DNA of 38,349 nt from an uncultured Clostridia bacterium (lineage in GTDB: Bacteria; Bacillota; Clostridia; TANB77; CAG-508): assembly GCA_947624405.1 (NCBI GenBank), contig CANQKB010000003.1, forward strand, positions 1 to 38,349, written 5' to 3'. The position numbers and the translations under genes are program-made. Below the pieces are notes generated by a model. That model was not told where the DNA came from and made no database searches. It saw nothing but the letters and a program-made list of their open reading frames with translations. Below are positions 1 to 10,610 of the stretch, piece by piece. Numbering within the stretch: position 1 is the first letter of the stretch; the number at the start of each line of letters is the position of its first letter.

Positions 1-2134
1 GTGCTTTCAGCTGGAAGCATGATACCTGCTGACCTTAGAATTATTGCATCAAAAGATTTATATGTTGGGCAATCTTCTCTAACTGGTGAATCTGAAAGTG
101 TAAAAAAATCAGCTGAAAACGAACTTTCAATTGATGAAATTGATAATATCTCTGACCTAGATTCAATTTGTTTTATGGGAACTAACGTTGTATCTGGTAG
201 TGCAAAAGGTGTAGTTATTAAGACTGGTAATTCAACATATTTTGGAAAAGTTGCTCGTACTATTAATGATGGTAAACCAAAAACTGCCTTTGAAAAAGGT
301 ATTGAAAGTATTAGTAAATTCCTTATTCGTTTAATGCTATTTATGATACCTCTTGTTTTTTTCCTGAATGCATGGAAACATGATATAATAACAGCATTTA
401 CATTTGCAGTTGCTATTGCTATTGGTATCACACCTCTTCTACTACCTGTAATATTATCTTCAAGCTTATCTAAAGGTGCTGTTAGAATGTCTAAGAAAAA
501 AACTATTGTTAAAAAATTAGATTCTATACAAAACTTCGGAGCAATAAATATTTTATGTACAGATAAAACTGGTACTTTAACAGAAGATAAAATAGTTCTT
601 GAAAAATACTTAGATACTAAAGGAGAAGAAGATTATAGAGTTCTTAAACATGCTTTTTTAAATGCATATTTTCAAACTGGATTAAAAGGAAATATGGATG
701 AAGCTGTTATTAATAGAGCACTTGAACATGATATGGAACCTCTAAAAACTAAGTATAAAAAAGTTGATGAAATTCCTTTTGATTTTTCTCGCAGACGTTT
801 ATCTGTTATTGTAAATGATGGAGAAAAATCTCAACTCATCACAAAAGGTGCTGTTGAAGAAATTTTAAGTATCTGTACATTTATAGATTACAAAGGTGAG
901 GTTTCTCGCATTACAAAAGAAGATAAAGAAAATATTTTAAAAATTTCAAAATCTCTAAATCAAGAAGGTTTTAGAGTTCTTGCTGTATGCCAAAAAAATA
1001 ATATTAATGGTATTACACACTTTACAGTTGCAAATGAGAATGAAATGGTGCTTCTTGGATTTATAGGTTTTTTAGATCCACCAAAAGAAAGTGCAAAAGA
1101 ATCTATTGAAAAGCTAAATAAAGCTGGTGTTCGCGTTATGGTTTTAACTGGAGATAACGCAGAAGTCACTCGTGCTATTTGTAGCAAAGTTGGTATAAAT
1201 TCTAAAAATATCATTCTCGGTAGTATGCTTGATAAATTATCTGATATTGCAGTCATGAGATTATTCAAAAGAGCTAATATTTATGCTAAGCTTTCACCTA
1301 TTCAAAAAGCAAGAATCGTAAGACTTTTGAAAGAAGCTGGTAACACTGTCGGCTATATGGGAGATGGAATCAATGATAGCCCTTCTCTTACCAATGCAGA
1401 TGTTGGTATTTCCGTTGATACTGCTGTTGACATTGCAAAAGAAACTGCCGATATTATCTTACTTGAAAAAGATTTAAACGTACTTTTAGATGGTGTTACT
1501 GAGGGTAGACGTACATTTGTTAATTTAATGAAATATATTAAACTTGCAACAAGTTTTAACTTTGGTGAAGTTATGTCTGTTATTATTGCAAGCATTTTGC
1601 TCCCTTTTCTTCCTGAGACACCAATTCAGTTATTAGTTGAAGGACTTTTATACGATTTTGGGCAAATGACTTTACCTTTTGATAATGTTGATAAAGAAGA
1701 TTTAAAAAAGCCGAAAAAGTTGTCTATTACCAGTTTAAAACATTTTATGCTATATATGGGACCTCTTAGTTCTGCTTTTGATATGATAGTTTTTGCATAT
1801 CTTATCTTCGTATTTAAATTACATGATCCTGCTACTTTCCAATCTGTATGGTTTAGTTACAGTATCGTTTCAAACTTAGTTGGTATGCATATTATTAGAA
1901 CTTCAAAAACACCTTTTGTAGAAAGTAATGCTCATAGAGCAGTATATCTCTCTTCTATTACTTTAATTATAATACGGAATACTCATACCATTTACTCCTT
2001 TAGGTGCTTTAATTGGGCTTGTACCTCTTGCATTCCAACATATTCTAATGATAGCTTGTGTAACATTCCTTTATTGTATTATCGCAGGAATTGCGAAAAA
2101 GAACTATATGAAAAAATATCATGAGTGGATTTAA
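1..2134 (+). CDS. mgtA: Magnesium-transporting P-type ATPase (MgtA/MgtB-like), 3' part, with one CGG +1 site
   Basis: Membrane cation pump that would import Mg2+ at the cost of ATP. The window opens inside the actuator domain (SAGSMIPADLR, then the TGES dephosphorylation motif). Next come two membrane helices, the phosphorylation motif DKTGTLTE at about residue 188, then TGDN and GDGINDSP of the P domain, and C-terminal helices. The GTG at base 1 is not a true start; the gene runs in from upstream. The zero frame appears to end at 2124 in a tail that does not look like this family. At 1975 an in-frame CGG occurs. Skipping its C gives GILIPFTPLGALIGLVPL and so on, the normal MgtA C-terminus, ending at TAA 2132-2134. 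I therefore call it intact under the CGGN=Gly rule seen throughout the window. A terminator follows at once. MgtA versus another P3 ATPase is an inference from motifs. Confidence 0.88.
1975..1978 (+). other. CGGA recoding site (+1 shift, read as Gly) in mgtA-like gene
   Basis: Zero frame ATA-CGG-AAT. Skipping C1975 gives ATA-GGA-ATA and the family C-terminus. The alternative frame has a stop at 1970-1972, so the shift must happen within the next few bases. Confidence 0.85.
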
Positions 2135-2143
2135 AATTATCCT

Positions 2144-2179
2144 AAAAAAAACTCTCTGGCTTAGCCAAAGAGTTTTTTT
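2144..2179. terminator. Bidirectional intrinsic terminator
   Basis: A-tract, stem ACTCTCTGGC / GCCAAAGAGT with loop TTA, T-tract. It lies between the convergent mgtA-like gene and manA and can serve both strands. It is also the only clear terminator at the end of the 12-gene polysaccharide operon. Confidence 0.85.
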
Positions 2180-2180
2180 C

Positions 2181-3125
2181 TTAAACCCAAATCTTCATAA
2201 GTTTTAAATTTCCCAATATTGTGTATTCTCCAAGTGTTGCTGGAATAAGGAATGTATCTCCTTTTTCAATAGTTCGTATGAAGTTTCCTGCTTTAATACT
2301 TCCGCTTCCTTCTATTGCAACATATGCATAAAATGTTGATTTAGTTGAATTGTCATTTTCTGTTCCATTTACTTTGATAATATCAATATTAAATATATCA
2401 GATTTATATATATTCTCATTTTTGTTTAATTTACTATAATTGCAAACTTTATTTTCGTTATTTAAATTAATTACATCTAAAGCTTTTTCTTTGTGTAATT
2501 CTCTTGGTTTACCATTTTTATCTACTCTATTCCAGTCATATACCCTATATGTTATATCACTGCTTTGTTGGACTTCACACACAACTACTCCATCCATAAT
2601 TGCATGAATAGTTCCTGACGGTATAGGTATAAAATCACCTTTATGCACATCTATATAATTAACATTCTCTTCTATATCGTCAATAGCATTTTTTAGCTTA
2701 TCCTTTGTTACTCCTTCTTTTAATCCATATACAATTTTAGCATTTTCTTTACATTCCATTACATACCAAACTTCAGACTTTCCAGAATCATTCTCATTTT
2801 TGTTTGCATATTCATCATTTGGATGCACTTGTATTGATAAATTTCTATTTGCATCTATGAATTTAGTAAGTATGGGAAATTTTTCTAATGGCATACAGTT
2901 TGTACCAAAAATTTGCTTTTTAACTTTTTCATCATTGAACAAATCATACAAACTTTTGCCTTTAAATTCAGTGTTTTGAATCAAGCTAAGTCCATTCTTA
3001 TGTGCAGATATTTCCCAGCTCTCTCCTATGTCATCTCCTACTACATTTCTTTTAAATATTTTTGATATATTATTTCCACCCCATATTACATGCTTATATA
3101 CGGGTTCGAAAAATATAGGTTCCAT
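2181..3125 (-). CDS. manA: Mannose-6-phosphate isomerase, class I
   Basis: Interconverts fructose-6-P and mannose-6-P in the cytosol, feeding GDP-mannose synthesis. The 314-aa length is usual for the short Firmicute type I enzyme. Visible features are the N-terminal FEPVYKHVIWGG, the zinc-site segment QVHPNDEYA (Gln and His ligands, about residue 98), SEVWYVM (Glu ligand, about 117) and GTIHAI (His ligand, about 172). The end is a second, degenerate cupin. It is the last gene of the polysaccharide operon, after the phosphohexomutase, and its stop abuts the shared terminator. Together with the mutase and ManC it completes the path fructose-6-P, mannose-6-P, mannose-1-P, GDP-mannose. Confidence 0.93.
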   Translation of the reverse strand: MEPIFFEPVYKHVIWGGNNISKIFKRNVVGDDIGESWEISAHKNGLSLIQNTEFKGKSLYDLFNDEKVKKQIFGTNCMPLEKFPILTKFIDANRNLSIQVHPNDEYANKNENDSGKSEVWYVMECKENAKIVYGLKEGVTKDKLKNAIDDIEENVNYIDVHKGDFIPIPSGTIHAIMDGVVVCEVQQSSDITYRVYDWNRVDKNGKPRELHKEKALDVINLNNENKVCNYSKLNKNENIYKSDIFNIDIIKVNGTENDNSTKSTFYAYVAIEGSGSIKAGNFIRTIEKGDTFLIPATLGEYTILGNLKLMKIWV

Positions 3126-3203
3126 TTGTTTTCTCTCTTTCTATTTAAACTATTTTTACTCATACTTCTATATTTTACCATATTTTTTCAGTTTTTGCAA
3201 CCC

Positions 3204-4931
3204 CTATACTTCGCACATTTGAAGCATACTATTTTTTAGTTCTTCTAATTCTGCATTTGCCTCTTCCATTGTAGCCTTTTTCACACCCATATAGAACTTA
3301 ATTTTTGGTTCTGTTCCTGATGGACGTACACAGCACCAAGCATCATTTTCAAGTGCATAATACAATACATTTGATACAGGAAGTTCTGTTTCTCCTTTTT
3401 CTCCTGTAATTAAATTATGAGTAACTTTTGTTTTATAATCTCTAATTTCTTCTACCTTAAATTTACCAACATTACTTGAAGGATTATTTCTTAGTTTATC
3501 CATTATTTTGCTAATCTTTTCTTGTCCATCTATTCCTTTCATAGTAATTGTTTGAAGAGTTTCTCTATAATAGCCATATTTTTCATATATTTTTATCATT
3601 TGTTCCCATAATGTTAATCCCTGTGCTTTATAGAATGCCGCTGCTTCTGCAAGTAACATTACTGCAACAACAGAGTCTTTATCTCTTGCATGTGTACCTG
3701 CAAGACAACCATAACTTTCTTCAAAACCAAATAAATATTCATAGCTATTATTTTGTTCAAAGAATTTTATTTGCTCTCCAATGAATTTAAATCCTGTTAG
3801 TGTTTCTATTTCTTTTATTCCATATTCTTTTGCAAGTGCTTTTGTCATATTAGATGATACTATCGTTGTAACTATTGCTCCATTTTTTGGAATCATTCCT
3901 CTCTTTTTCTTCTCTGATAAAATATATTCTGCAATTAATAATGCTGACATATTACCTGTAAATGTTACATATTCTCCTGTTTTTGGATCTTTTGCATACA
4001 CACCAAGTCTATCTGCATCAGGGTCAGTTGCAAGCACAACATCAGCATTTTTTTCTTTTGCAAGCTTTAATGCTAAATCAAATGCTTTTGGATCTTCTGG
4101 ATTTGGATAACTAACTGTTGGAAAATTACCATCTGGTAATTCTTGTTCAGGTACTACATATACATTCTTAAATCCAAGCTCTGCAAGTATTCTTCTAACT
4201 GGTTTATTTCCTGTTCCATGTAATGGGGTATATACTATTGTTATTTCATCTGCCATTTTCTTTATAATATCCATATTTAGAGATTGTTTCTTCAATTCTT
4301 CCATGTATCTATCATCTATTTCTTTTCCTATTACATTATATAACCCTTTTGCAACCGCTTCTTCTTTTTCCATATTTTTTATTTCTGAATAATCTTTTAC
4401 ATTATTTACTTCTGTAATTATTTCTTTATCTCTAGGTGGAGTTACTTGTGCTCCATCTTCCCAATAAGCTTTATATCCATTGTATTCTGGTGGATTATGA
4501 CTTGCTGTAATTACAATTCCTGCTATACATCCAAGTTCTCTTACCGCAAATGAAAGTTCTGGAGTTGGTCTTAAAGATTCAAATCTATATGTTTTTATTC
4601 CATTTGCATTTAAAATTAGTGCTGCTTTTTCGCTAAATTCTGGAGACATATTTCTTGAATCATATGCAATAGCCACTCCTTTATCTTCTCCATGTTCCTT
4701 TTTTATATAGTTTGCAAGACCTTGTGTTGCTTTTCCTACTGTATAAATATTCATTCTGTTGGTTCCCGCTCCTATTACGCCTCTTAAACCTCCTGTACCA
4801 AATTCTAGTTCTTTATAGAACCTATCTTGTATTTCTTTTTCATTTCCCTTTATGCTTAATAACTCTTCTTTCGTTTTTTCATCAAATATTGGATTTTTAC
4901 ACCACTCCTCATATTTTTCTAAATAATCCAT
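3204..4931 (-). CDS. pgcA: Phospho-sugar mutase (phosphoglucomutase/phosphomannomutase, PgcA type)
   Basis: Moves phosphate between C6 and C1 of hexoses; here it probably makes mannose-1-P and/or glucose-1-P. At 575 aa it matches the long Bacillus PgcA-type alpha-D-phosphohexomutases. Signatures: catalytic serine loop TASHNPPEYNGYK (about 145), metal loop DPDADRLG (about 305), sugar loop GFEESYGCLAG (about 398), phosphate loop RPSGTEPKIKFY (about 544). The ribosome site AGGAGG sits 6 nt before the ATG. It lies between the GT-C gene and manA, so its context favours the mannose role, though PgcA enzymes are often active on glucose too. The stop is 78 nt before manA, consistent with cotranscription. 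Confidence 0.92.
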   Translation of the reverse strand: MDYLEKYEEWCKNPIFDEKTKEELLSIKGNEKEIQDRFYKELEFGTGGLRGVIGAGTNRMNIYTVGKATQGLANYIKKEHGEDKGVAIAYDSRNMSPEFSEKAALILNANGIKTYRFESLRPTPELSFAVRELGCIAGIVITASHNPPEYNGYKAYWEDGAQVTPPRDKEIITEVNNVKDYSEIKNMEKEEAVAKGLYNVIGKEIDDRYMEELKKQSLNMDIIKKMADEITIVYTPLHGTGNKPVRRILAELGFKNVYVVPEQELPDGNFPTVSYPNPEDPKAFDLALKLAKEKNADVVLATDPDADRLGVYAKDPKTGEYVTFTGNMSALLIAEYILSEKKKRGMIPKNGAIVTTIVSSNMTKALAKEYGIKEIETLTGFKFIGEQIKFFEQNNSYEYLFGFEESYGCLAGTHARDKDSVVAVMLLAEAAAFYKAQGLTLWEQMIKIYEKYGYYRETLQTITMKGIDGQEKISKIMDKLRNNPSSNVGKFKVEEIRDYKTKVTHNLITGEKGETELPVSNVLYYALENDAWCCVRPSGTEPKIKFYMGVKKATMEEANAELEELKNSMLQMCEV

Positions 4932-4958
4932 TTTAACCTCCTCTTAAAATATATTTTT

Positions 4959-6671
4959 TTATTTTTTTACCTGTAGTTCCATATGTAATTTTGAATAATT
5001 TTCATCACTTACATATACATCAAAATGCCCTGTTCCTATATCGACTTTTTTTACTCCCTCTGTTGTAACAGCAGTATTTTTAATCATAATAATTGCTACT
5101 TTTTTATCTTCTGTATTTTCTTCTAACACTGGTGACTTAAAGTATTTTTCATAATCACAATTTAAAGTTCCAAAGAAATAATATTCATCTAAATTAAAAG
5201 CATATACTTTATCATAATCTTGTTTTAAAAATTTTGCAAGTTTTATATGATCTGATATTAATGTCTCACCATTTAGATGAATATTTGACCACCATTGAAA
5301 TACTTTACTATTAATAGGTATTATAAATAACAAAAACACTACAAAACCTGCTATATATATGTTAGTATTTTTTATTTTACCTCTTCTTTTTAGTTCTAAC
5401 CATAATAGCACAATCACAAGAATTATTTCTATAATTAATAACCCCATCTTATTTTTTGTAACATTAAGGTAAAACAATGCTTCAAATACATATGCATCAA
5501 TTACAGATATATTATACGATGTTTTCACAAACCATACATCAATATATAATATTATCAAAGTGCAAATCAAATATATCCATTTCGATACTTTCATCTTTTT
5601 ATCTTTTAATTTCATAAACAAAAGTATATATGGAATCATAAATACAGCTAAATATCTAACACATATTTTCCACGGTAATATTTTATTTGCTTCTTCTGGT
5701 ATATACACAATTATAGAACTTTCTATTGCTGTTAATATTGTTGCAATTGCAATAAAGCTCAAAAATTTTCGGTCTTCTTTTGAATATTCCTTATAATTAA
5801 ATAATGGCATTAATACTGGTATCATTCCAAATGAAAATATTGAAAATATCAAATAGCAAAAAAATCCATATATAAAATATCCAACTTTTTTTAATGATAA
5901 TGGGAAAATGCTCATAATTTGCGTACTATAATGGTTTGTCCCAGTTTGAAAATCATTTATTGCATATATTATAAAAAGCCCTATTGAGATTATTACACAA
6001 AATATTAACCCCTCTATAAAAACATTACGTACTTCTTTCCAATCTTTTTCTTTTACATTGTAAATTAGCAAACATAAGAAATAACTTCCTGCAAAAACTA
6101 TTGCATATGATTTTGTAAAAAATATCAATGCTAATAAGAGTAAAATGATTGCTTCCCTTTTCATGCTCTTTTCTTCAGTAAATTTACAATATACAAAATA
6201 TGCTATCCATAAAAATATTGGATAATTAAGATTTTCTTGTATTAAGAAACTACTAGATAGCATATCTGGTACTATTAGCATAAATCCTGCAATGAACAAA
6301 GCTTTGAACTTGCTATCAAGTATTTTTTTGCCAAGTAAATATGCTGGAAATATGCTAGATACAATCAATAAAACACCTATCATTCTCATGATAAATAAGA
6401 TATTCTCTGGCGTATAAAAGAAATATGCAACAGATAAAATTATTGAATATACAACACAGCTATAATTCATTATCGTATATTCTCTTGAGAAATTACCTTC
6501 ATAGAAAAACGACCTTGCCATATTCACATATAAATCTTCATCATTTTGTACATATAATGGCATACTCATATTTTTTGCTATAAACCCATACAAAATAATG
6601 CCTACAATAAATAATATTATTAAGCACAATTTTGTATGTTTTTCTAACCATGATTCAATATTTACATTCAT
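4959..6671 (-). CDS. Polytopic membrane protein, GT-C-like glycosyltransferase
   Basis: 570 aa, with a first membrane helix at about 15-33, then an extracytoplasmic acidic motif QNDEDLYVNMARSFF, then roughly ten more hydrophobic helices and a C-terminal soluble domain of about 100 residues. This layout (acidic residues in the first outer loop, many helices, soluble tail) is that of GT-C enzymes that take sugars from polyprenyl-phosphate donors outside the membrane (PMT/ArnT-like families). In this operon it could add a side sugar to the polysaccharide after export. The exact family and the donor are not visible from sequence. No frameshift and no in-frame CGG. Confidence 0.65.
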   Translation of the reverse strand: MNVNIESWLEKHTKLCLIILFIVGIILYGFIAKNMSMPLYVQNDEDLYVNMARSFFYEGNFSREYTIMNYSCVVYSIILSVAYFFYTPENILFIMRMIGVLLIVSSIFPAYLLGKKILDSKFKALFIAGFMLIVPDMLSSSFLIQENLNYPIFLWIAYFVYCKFTEEKSMKREAIILLLLALIFFTKSYAIVFAGSYFLCLLIYNVKEKDWKEVRNVFIEGLIFCVIISIGLFIIYAINDFQTGTNHYSTQIMSIFPLSLKKVGYFIYGFFCYLIFSIFSFGMIPVLMPLFNYKEYSKEDRKFLSFIAIATILTAIESSIIVYIPEEANKILPWKICVRYLAVFMIPYILLFMKLKDKKMKVSKWIYLICTLIILYIDVWFVKTSYNISVIDAYVFEALFYLNVTKNKMGLLIIEIILVIVLLWLELKRRGKIKNTNIYIAGFVVFLLFIIPINSKVFQWWSNIHLNGETLISDHIKLAKFLKQDYDKVYAFNLDEYYFFGTLNCDYEKYFKSPVLEENTEDKKVAIIMIKNTAVTTEGVKKVDIGTGHFDVYVSDENYSKLHMELQVKK

Positions 6672-6712
6672 TTATTATTCCCTTTCTCTTACGTAAAATC
6701 AAGTTGTCATTT

Positions 6713-8284
6713 TTATGTTAATTTATTTGTAATCTTATTTAAAGCTGATTTTGCATATTTCTTAGCTAAATCCTTTGTATATTTAAATTCTTTTGTTCTA
6801 AACATTAATACAATCAAAATAATATTTGAAACAATAACAGCAATTACTGCTTTTAAAATAAACATACCAAGCCCTGGCATACCATATGTTGCTCCAGCTA
6901 TGTATCTTACTGCTAAATATGTTGCTGTGTACATTATTACTGTTACAATTAAATAAATTATATATTTTATATAATATTTTGTACTTTTACTTTTTAACAC
7001 ATATTTAAAAGCTAGATGTGGTTCAACTGGTAAATCAACAACTAGTATAGTTACAATCGTTCCAATAAATACACCTGCAATTCCTATTGTTTTAACTAAT
7101 ATTAATGACACAACTAAATTAACTGCAACTTCCCACAAAGGCTTTGTTTTTCCATTCCAATATATTCCTGCTGCTTCGCAAAACATCCATGGTGTTTTTC
7201 TCATCATATCTAAATATAATCTAATTGATATGAGAATAGTTATAAATTCGCTCATCAAATAATTCTCATTTGAAATTACTAATATAAAAGGTCCTATCAA
7301 TGCTCCAAAACAACATGTGCAAAATGATGCTATCCAAAAATTAAGGAAATTTATGTTATAAAATACCTCTTGTTGAGCTTCTTCTGAACGTGTTACATGT
7401 AAATTTCCAACGCTTGATACAACCGCAGAAAATATTTGATTAATTAAAGTTGTCAATGCTTTTGTAATCATCAAATAATTTGAGTATATTCCTGTCATTA
7501 CAAGCCCTATATATTTTGATATAAGAAGATTATCTGTTGCATCTCTTATTATGCTACCAACTTTATGAAAAACCATTGCAACAACATTTTTCTTTATTTC
7601 TCCAAATGTTTCTTCATCTAATTTTTCTACTTCTTTTTCTTTAAGATATGGATATTGTTTCATTGCAATTCTAGATGCAATAAAGTTAGTCAAAATCGTT
7701 CCTACAACTTGAGCACCCAAATACCACATATAGTTACGTGTAACATATATCAATACAATTTGTATAATTGATATACTTACTGTTACTCCAGTTTGTATAG
7801 ATATGTCAAGGTATTTTTTCTGGTCACTTACAAGCAAAGTTCTATAATATGAATAAAAATACGATATTCCAGTATCAAAAACAAAAATCCAATATATAAT
7901 ATTAAGATTTGGTATGTTCTCTGGCATTTCATTTATGAAAAATCCATAAAATGGCGTAAAGGCAACACCTGCTATTAATATAAATGTACCAATTGCTCTA
8001 TATGCTTTTCTAAATAAATTCATTAATGCTTTTACTTTATTTGTATCATTATTTGCAAGCGGTTTATATAAGCTATAAGCTATTGCAGGTCCTATACCCA
8101 ATTCAACTAATTGCAAAGTTGTTAATATATCAGTAAATAATCCATTTACCCCTAAATATTCACCAATTACTCTTATAAAAGCAATACGAACTAATAACTT
8201 TATAAGTTGTTGTATAAGTTGTGCACCTATTGAAAATGCTGCATTTTTTACAGACTGCTTAGTTCTTTGCATTTTTTGTATCAT
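6713..8284 (-). CDS. wzx: Wzx-type polysaccharide repeat-unit flippase (MOP superfamily)
   Basis: 523 aa with about 12-14 hydrophobic helices and the N-terminal pattern NAAFSIGAQLIQQLIKLLVRIAF typical of Wzx/oligosaccharide flippases. Its role would be to flip undecaprenyl-linked repeat units across the membrane before polymerisation. The gene overlaps the end of the preceding GT4 gene by 26 nt, indicating translational coupling. AGGAAGGA precedes the ATG at 8284; an in-frame ATG at 8272 is a possible alternative start. It lies in the same operon as a Wzy-like polymerase, which fits Wzx/Wzy-dependent assembly. Confidence 0.88.
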   Translation of the reverse strand: MIQKMQRTKQSVKNAAFSIGAQLIQQLIKLLVRIAFIRVIGEYLGVNGLFTDILTTLQLVELGIGPAIAYSLYKPLANNDTNKVKALMNLFRKAYRAIGTFILIAGVAFTPFYGFFINEMPENIPNLNIIYWIFVFDTGISYFYSYYRTLLVSDQKKYLDISIQTGVTVSISIIQIVLIYVTRNYMWYLGAQVVGTILTNFIASRIAMKQYPYLKEKEVEKLDEETFGEIKKNVVAMVFHKVGSIIRDATDNLLISKYIGLVMTGIYSNYLMITKALTTLINQIFSAVVSSVGNLHVTRSEEAQQEVFYNINFLNFWIASFCTCCFGALIGPFILVISNENYLMSEFITILISIRLYLDMMRKTPWMFCEAAGIYWNGKTKPLWEVAVNLVVSLILVKTIGIAGVFIGTIVTILVVDLPVEPHLAFKYVLKSKSTKYYIKYIIYLIVTVIMYTATYLAVRYIAGATYGMPGLGMFILKAVIAVIVSNIILIVLMFRTKEFKYTKDLAKKYAKSALNKITNKLT

Positions 8285-9437
8285 TCCTTCCTAAAATTCT
8301 GTCAATTAATTTCATATATTTTTTTGCTATTTTTTCTAGATTATATTCTTCTTCTAGTTTTTTGGCTATTTCTTCTAATTTTTCTTTTGATGGTTTATTA
8401 TTTAAAACTTCTAATATTTTATTTGCAAGTTCTTTTTCATCGATTGCATTTTCATAATAGAATACTTCATTCATTGTCGCCTCAGGAAGTGCTGTCTCTT
8501 TTGTTGATATTACTGGTATTTTGCAAAGTGCAGCTTCAACTGGTGTTCTTCCAAATCCTTCTCCTAATGATGTTGTTACAAATAAATCAGCATTATAAAA
8601 TAAAGCATTCCTATCTTCATCAGTTATATATGAAAGAATTGTTACTCTATCTTTTAAATTATTTTTTTCTATATAATCTAAAACTTCATTATAACCACTC
8701 TTACCTGAATTCAGCTCTGGTCTTCCTACTAATACCAATTTATGTGGAATCTTTTCCTTTATTTCATTGAATGCTTTTACAAGTGTTATTTGATTCTTAT
8801 ATCTAAAAAATGCATTTATATTAAAAATATACGGAGCCTCTGTTTTTATTATATCTACTACTTTTTTATTCCCTTTTTCTAATTTTTCAATAGAACTTGG
8901 TATTACAGTTATTTCTCCTTTATAATTAGGATTTATTTCCATGAGCCTTTTTTTTGAATATTCTGAAAGAGTAACTATATATTCTGATTTATTCATTAAC
9001 TCTACATTTTCTTTTTTTAGTTTTTCATATTCTACTGATTTTTTGTCAGCTATCTCATCTAAAGGTATCAAATCTAAAATAGCTATTGCTTTTTTCTGCT
9101 TATCTACTATTGAAACATTCTTGTTTATATATGGATATAGTATTATATCACATTTTTCTTTCTCTATCTTTTTCTTTTTTATATATTTAACGATTTTTAC
9201 GTTATTTATCCTTTTTATATATCTTACATTTTTAAACCATCTTTTTATTGGTACAACTTTATAATTTGAATATTTGTTTTTAAAATTTTCGTATAAATTA
9301 TCATTTACAAATAACACTATTTCATAGTCTTTATTTACTTTAGAAATTCCTTCTACAATTTCTTCTCCATATTTTCTAATACCACTAACTTCATCTTCTA
9401 AAATATATGTAAAATCTATTCCCACTTTATAGCTCAT
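8259..9437 (-). CDS. Glycosyltransferase family 4 (GT-B)
   Basis: 392 aa. The N-terminal Rossmann domain (VGIDFTYILEDEVSGIRKYGEE) carries the acceptor side. The C-terminal GT1/GT4 domain shows NINAFFRYKNQITLVKAF, a nucleotide-sugar site with LGEGFGRTPVEAALCKIPVI (EX7E-type motif, about 298-312) and then TALPE. Likely transfers a sugar, plausibly mannose or D-rhamnose from a GDP donor given the operon, to the lipid-linked repeat unit in the cytosol. The donor is an inference from neighbours. The start follows a repeated leader hairpin motif (9447-9473). It overlaps wzx downstream by 26 nt. Confidence 0.85.
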   Translation of the reverse strand: MSYKVGIDFTYILEDEVSGIRKYGEEIVEGISKVNKDYEIVLFVNDNLYENFKNKYSNYKVVPIKRWFKNVRYIKRINNVKIVKYIKKKKIEKEKCDIILYPYINKNVSIVDKQKKAIAILDLIPLDEIADKKSVEYEKLKKENVELMNKSEYIVTLSEYSKKRLMEINPNYKGEITVIPSSIEKLEKGNKKVVDIIKTEAPYIFNINAFFRYKNQITLVKAFNEIKEKIPHKLVLVGRPELNSGKSGYNEVLDYIEKNNLKDRVTILSYITDEDRNALFYNADLFVTTSLGEGFGRTPVEAALCKIPVISTKETALPEATMNEVFYYENAIDEKELANKILEVLNNKPSKEKLEEIAKKLEEEYNLEKIAKKYMKLIDRILGRNDTKNAKN

Positions 9438-9446
9438 AGCATCCCA

Positions 9447-9473
9447 TTCCTTTCCAAGGAACCACTTAAGTTT
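9447..9473 (-). promoter_or_regulatory. Leader motif with SD-containing mini-hairpin, copy 1
   Basis: On the minus strand AAACTT, 6 nt, then TTCCTTGGAAAGGAA, a perfect 6-bp palindrome with 3-nt loop. The 3' arm holds the Shine-Dalgarno AAAGGA of the GT4 gene at 9437. Similar modules precede the genes starting at 12098 and 28793. Confidence 0.5.
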
Positions 9474-10599
9474 TTAACTTATGACCTTTAATGTCTCTTT
9501 AGCACATTTTTCCCAAGAAAACTTCTTTACCTGTTCTAGTCCTTTTTCTATTCTTTTGCTTTTTTCTAACTCATCTAATTTCATAACTTCCATTACCTTT
9601 TTACCTAATTCTTCATAATTAAGTGTATCGTTATAATAAAATGCAACATCTCCTCCAACTTCTGGAAGTGATGAATTATTTGCCGTTACCACTAATGCTT
9701 TATTCGCCATTGCTTCTAATATTGGAAGTCCAAACCCCTCATATAGTGAAGGATATACGAAACATTTTGTATTCGCATATAAATATACTTTTTCTTCACT
9801 AGAAATATACCCTGGCATGATTATATCCTCTTTATACTTAGATTCTTCATAAAGTTTTATTACATTTTCATATTTCCATCCAAGTCCACCTGCAATTATT
9901 AATTTTAAATTTGTATTTTCTTTTTCTTTAATATAATTAAATGCTTTTATAAGTGTTTCTACATTTTTTCTAGGTTCTATTGTACTTATAAAAAATATAT
10001 ATGGTATATCTTTTATGCTGAATTTTTCTTTTATTTCTTTTTCTTGCTCATTAGTAATTTCTTTACTATTTTTAGAAATATTGGCTCCATTATAAACTAT
10101 TTTTATTTTATTATCTGGCACTTTGTATAAATCTATAATATCCTGTTTCGTTGCTTTTGAAATTGCTATAATTTCATCAGCATTTTTCATACTTTTACCT
10201 AAAAATATTTTTTGTACTAATGTATTTTTGAAAGAACCAACTGTCTTAAACTTTTTTATTGCTAAATCATGTATTGTTAATACGAATTTAATATTTTTCG
10301 TATATTTATTCTTTTTTGGAAGACAATGCTGTGTTCCCCAAAACACATCTACTTTATCTTCTTTTAGTATTTTAGGTAATTTGAAATAAATAAATAAACT
10401 TCCGCAAGCCACCGTTGTTTTCTTTTATTGTCATTTTTTTCTTTATTTCTTCATCTATATCTATAGATTTATTAGAATACAATATATATTTGTTTTCTGT
10501 ATCATTTAATTCACTTATTTCTTTTATAATTTTTTCAATATATATTGGTATTCCTGTTTTTTTACCATTTAACCCTCTAGCATCTATTCCTATAACCAC
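9474..10599 (-). CDS. Glycosyltransferase family 4 with one CGG +1 site
   Basis: Appears as two pieces (10599 to about 10375, and 10412 to 9474) but reads as one 374-aa GT4 enzyme if the C of an in-frame CGG at 10404 is skipped (codon 66). The N-terminal half starts VIGIDARGLNGKKTGIPIYI. After the site it continues GSLFIYFKLPKILKEDKVDVFWGTQHCLP, then IHDLAIKKF, FISTIEPRKNVETLIKAFNYI, and the donor site SLYEGFGLPILEAMA with SSLPEVGG. The length equals the family norm. The start is GTG at 10599, with AGGAGG 7 nt upstream overlapping the end of the polymerase gene (TAG 10611). A nearby (TTTA)n run could also explain the break by slippage, but the CGG rule explains it without a special case. Probably a mannosyl- or rhamnosyltransferase of the repeat unit. 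Confidence 0.85.
10401..10404 (-). other. CGGA recoding site (read as Gly) in GT4 gene
   Basis: Frame from GTG 10599 reads GGC-TTG-CGG-AAG. Skipping C10404 gives TTG-GGA-AGT and an open frame to the stop at 9474. Confidence 0.8.
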
Positions 10600-10610
10600 T
10601 ACATTTCCTC

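Noticed and set aside
10384..10398. (TTTA)3-4 repeat at the break in the GT4 gene, as a phase-variation switch
   Set aside because: Removing one unit would also restore frame, but the tract is short and an in-frame CGG six bases away explains the break by the same rule as 13 other sites. Kept only as an alternative.
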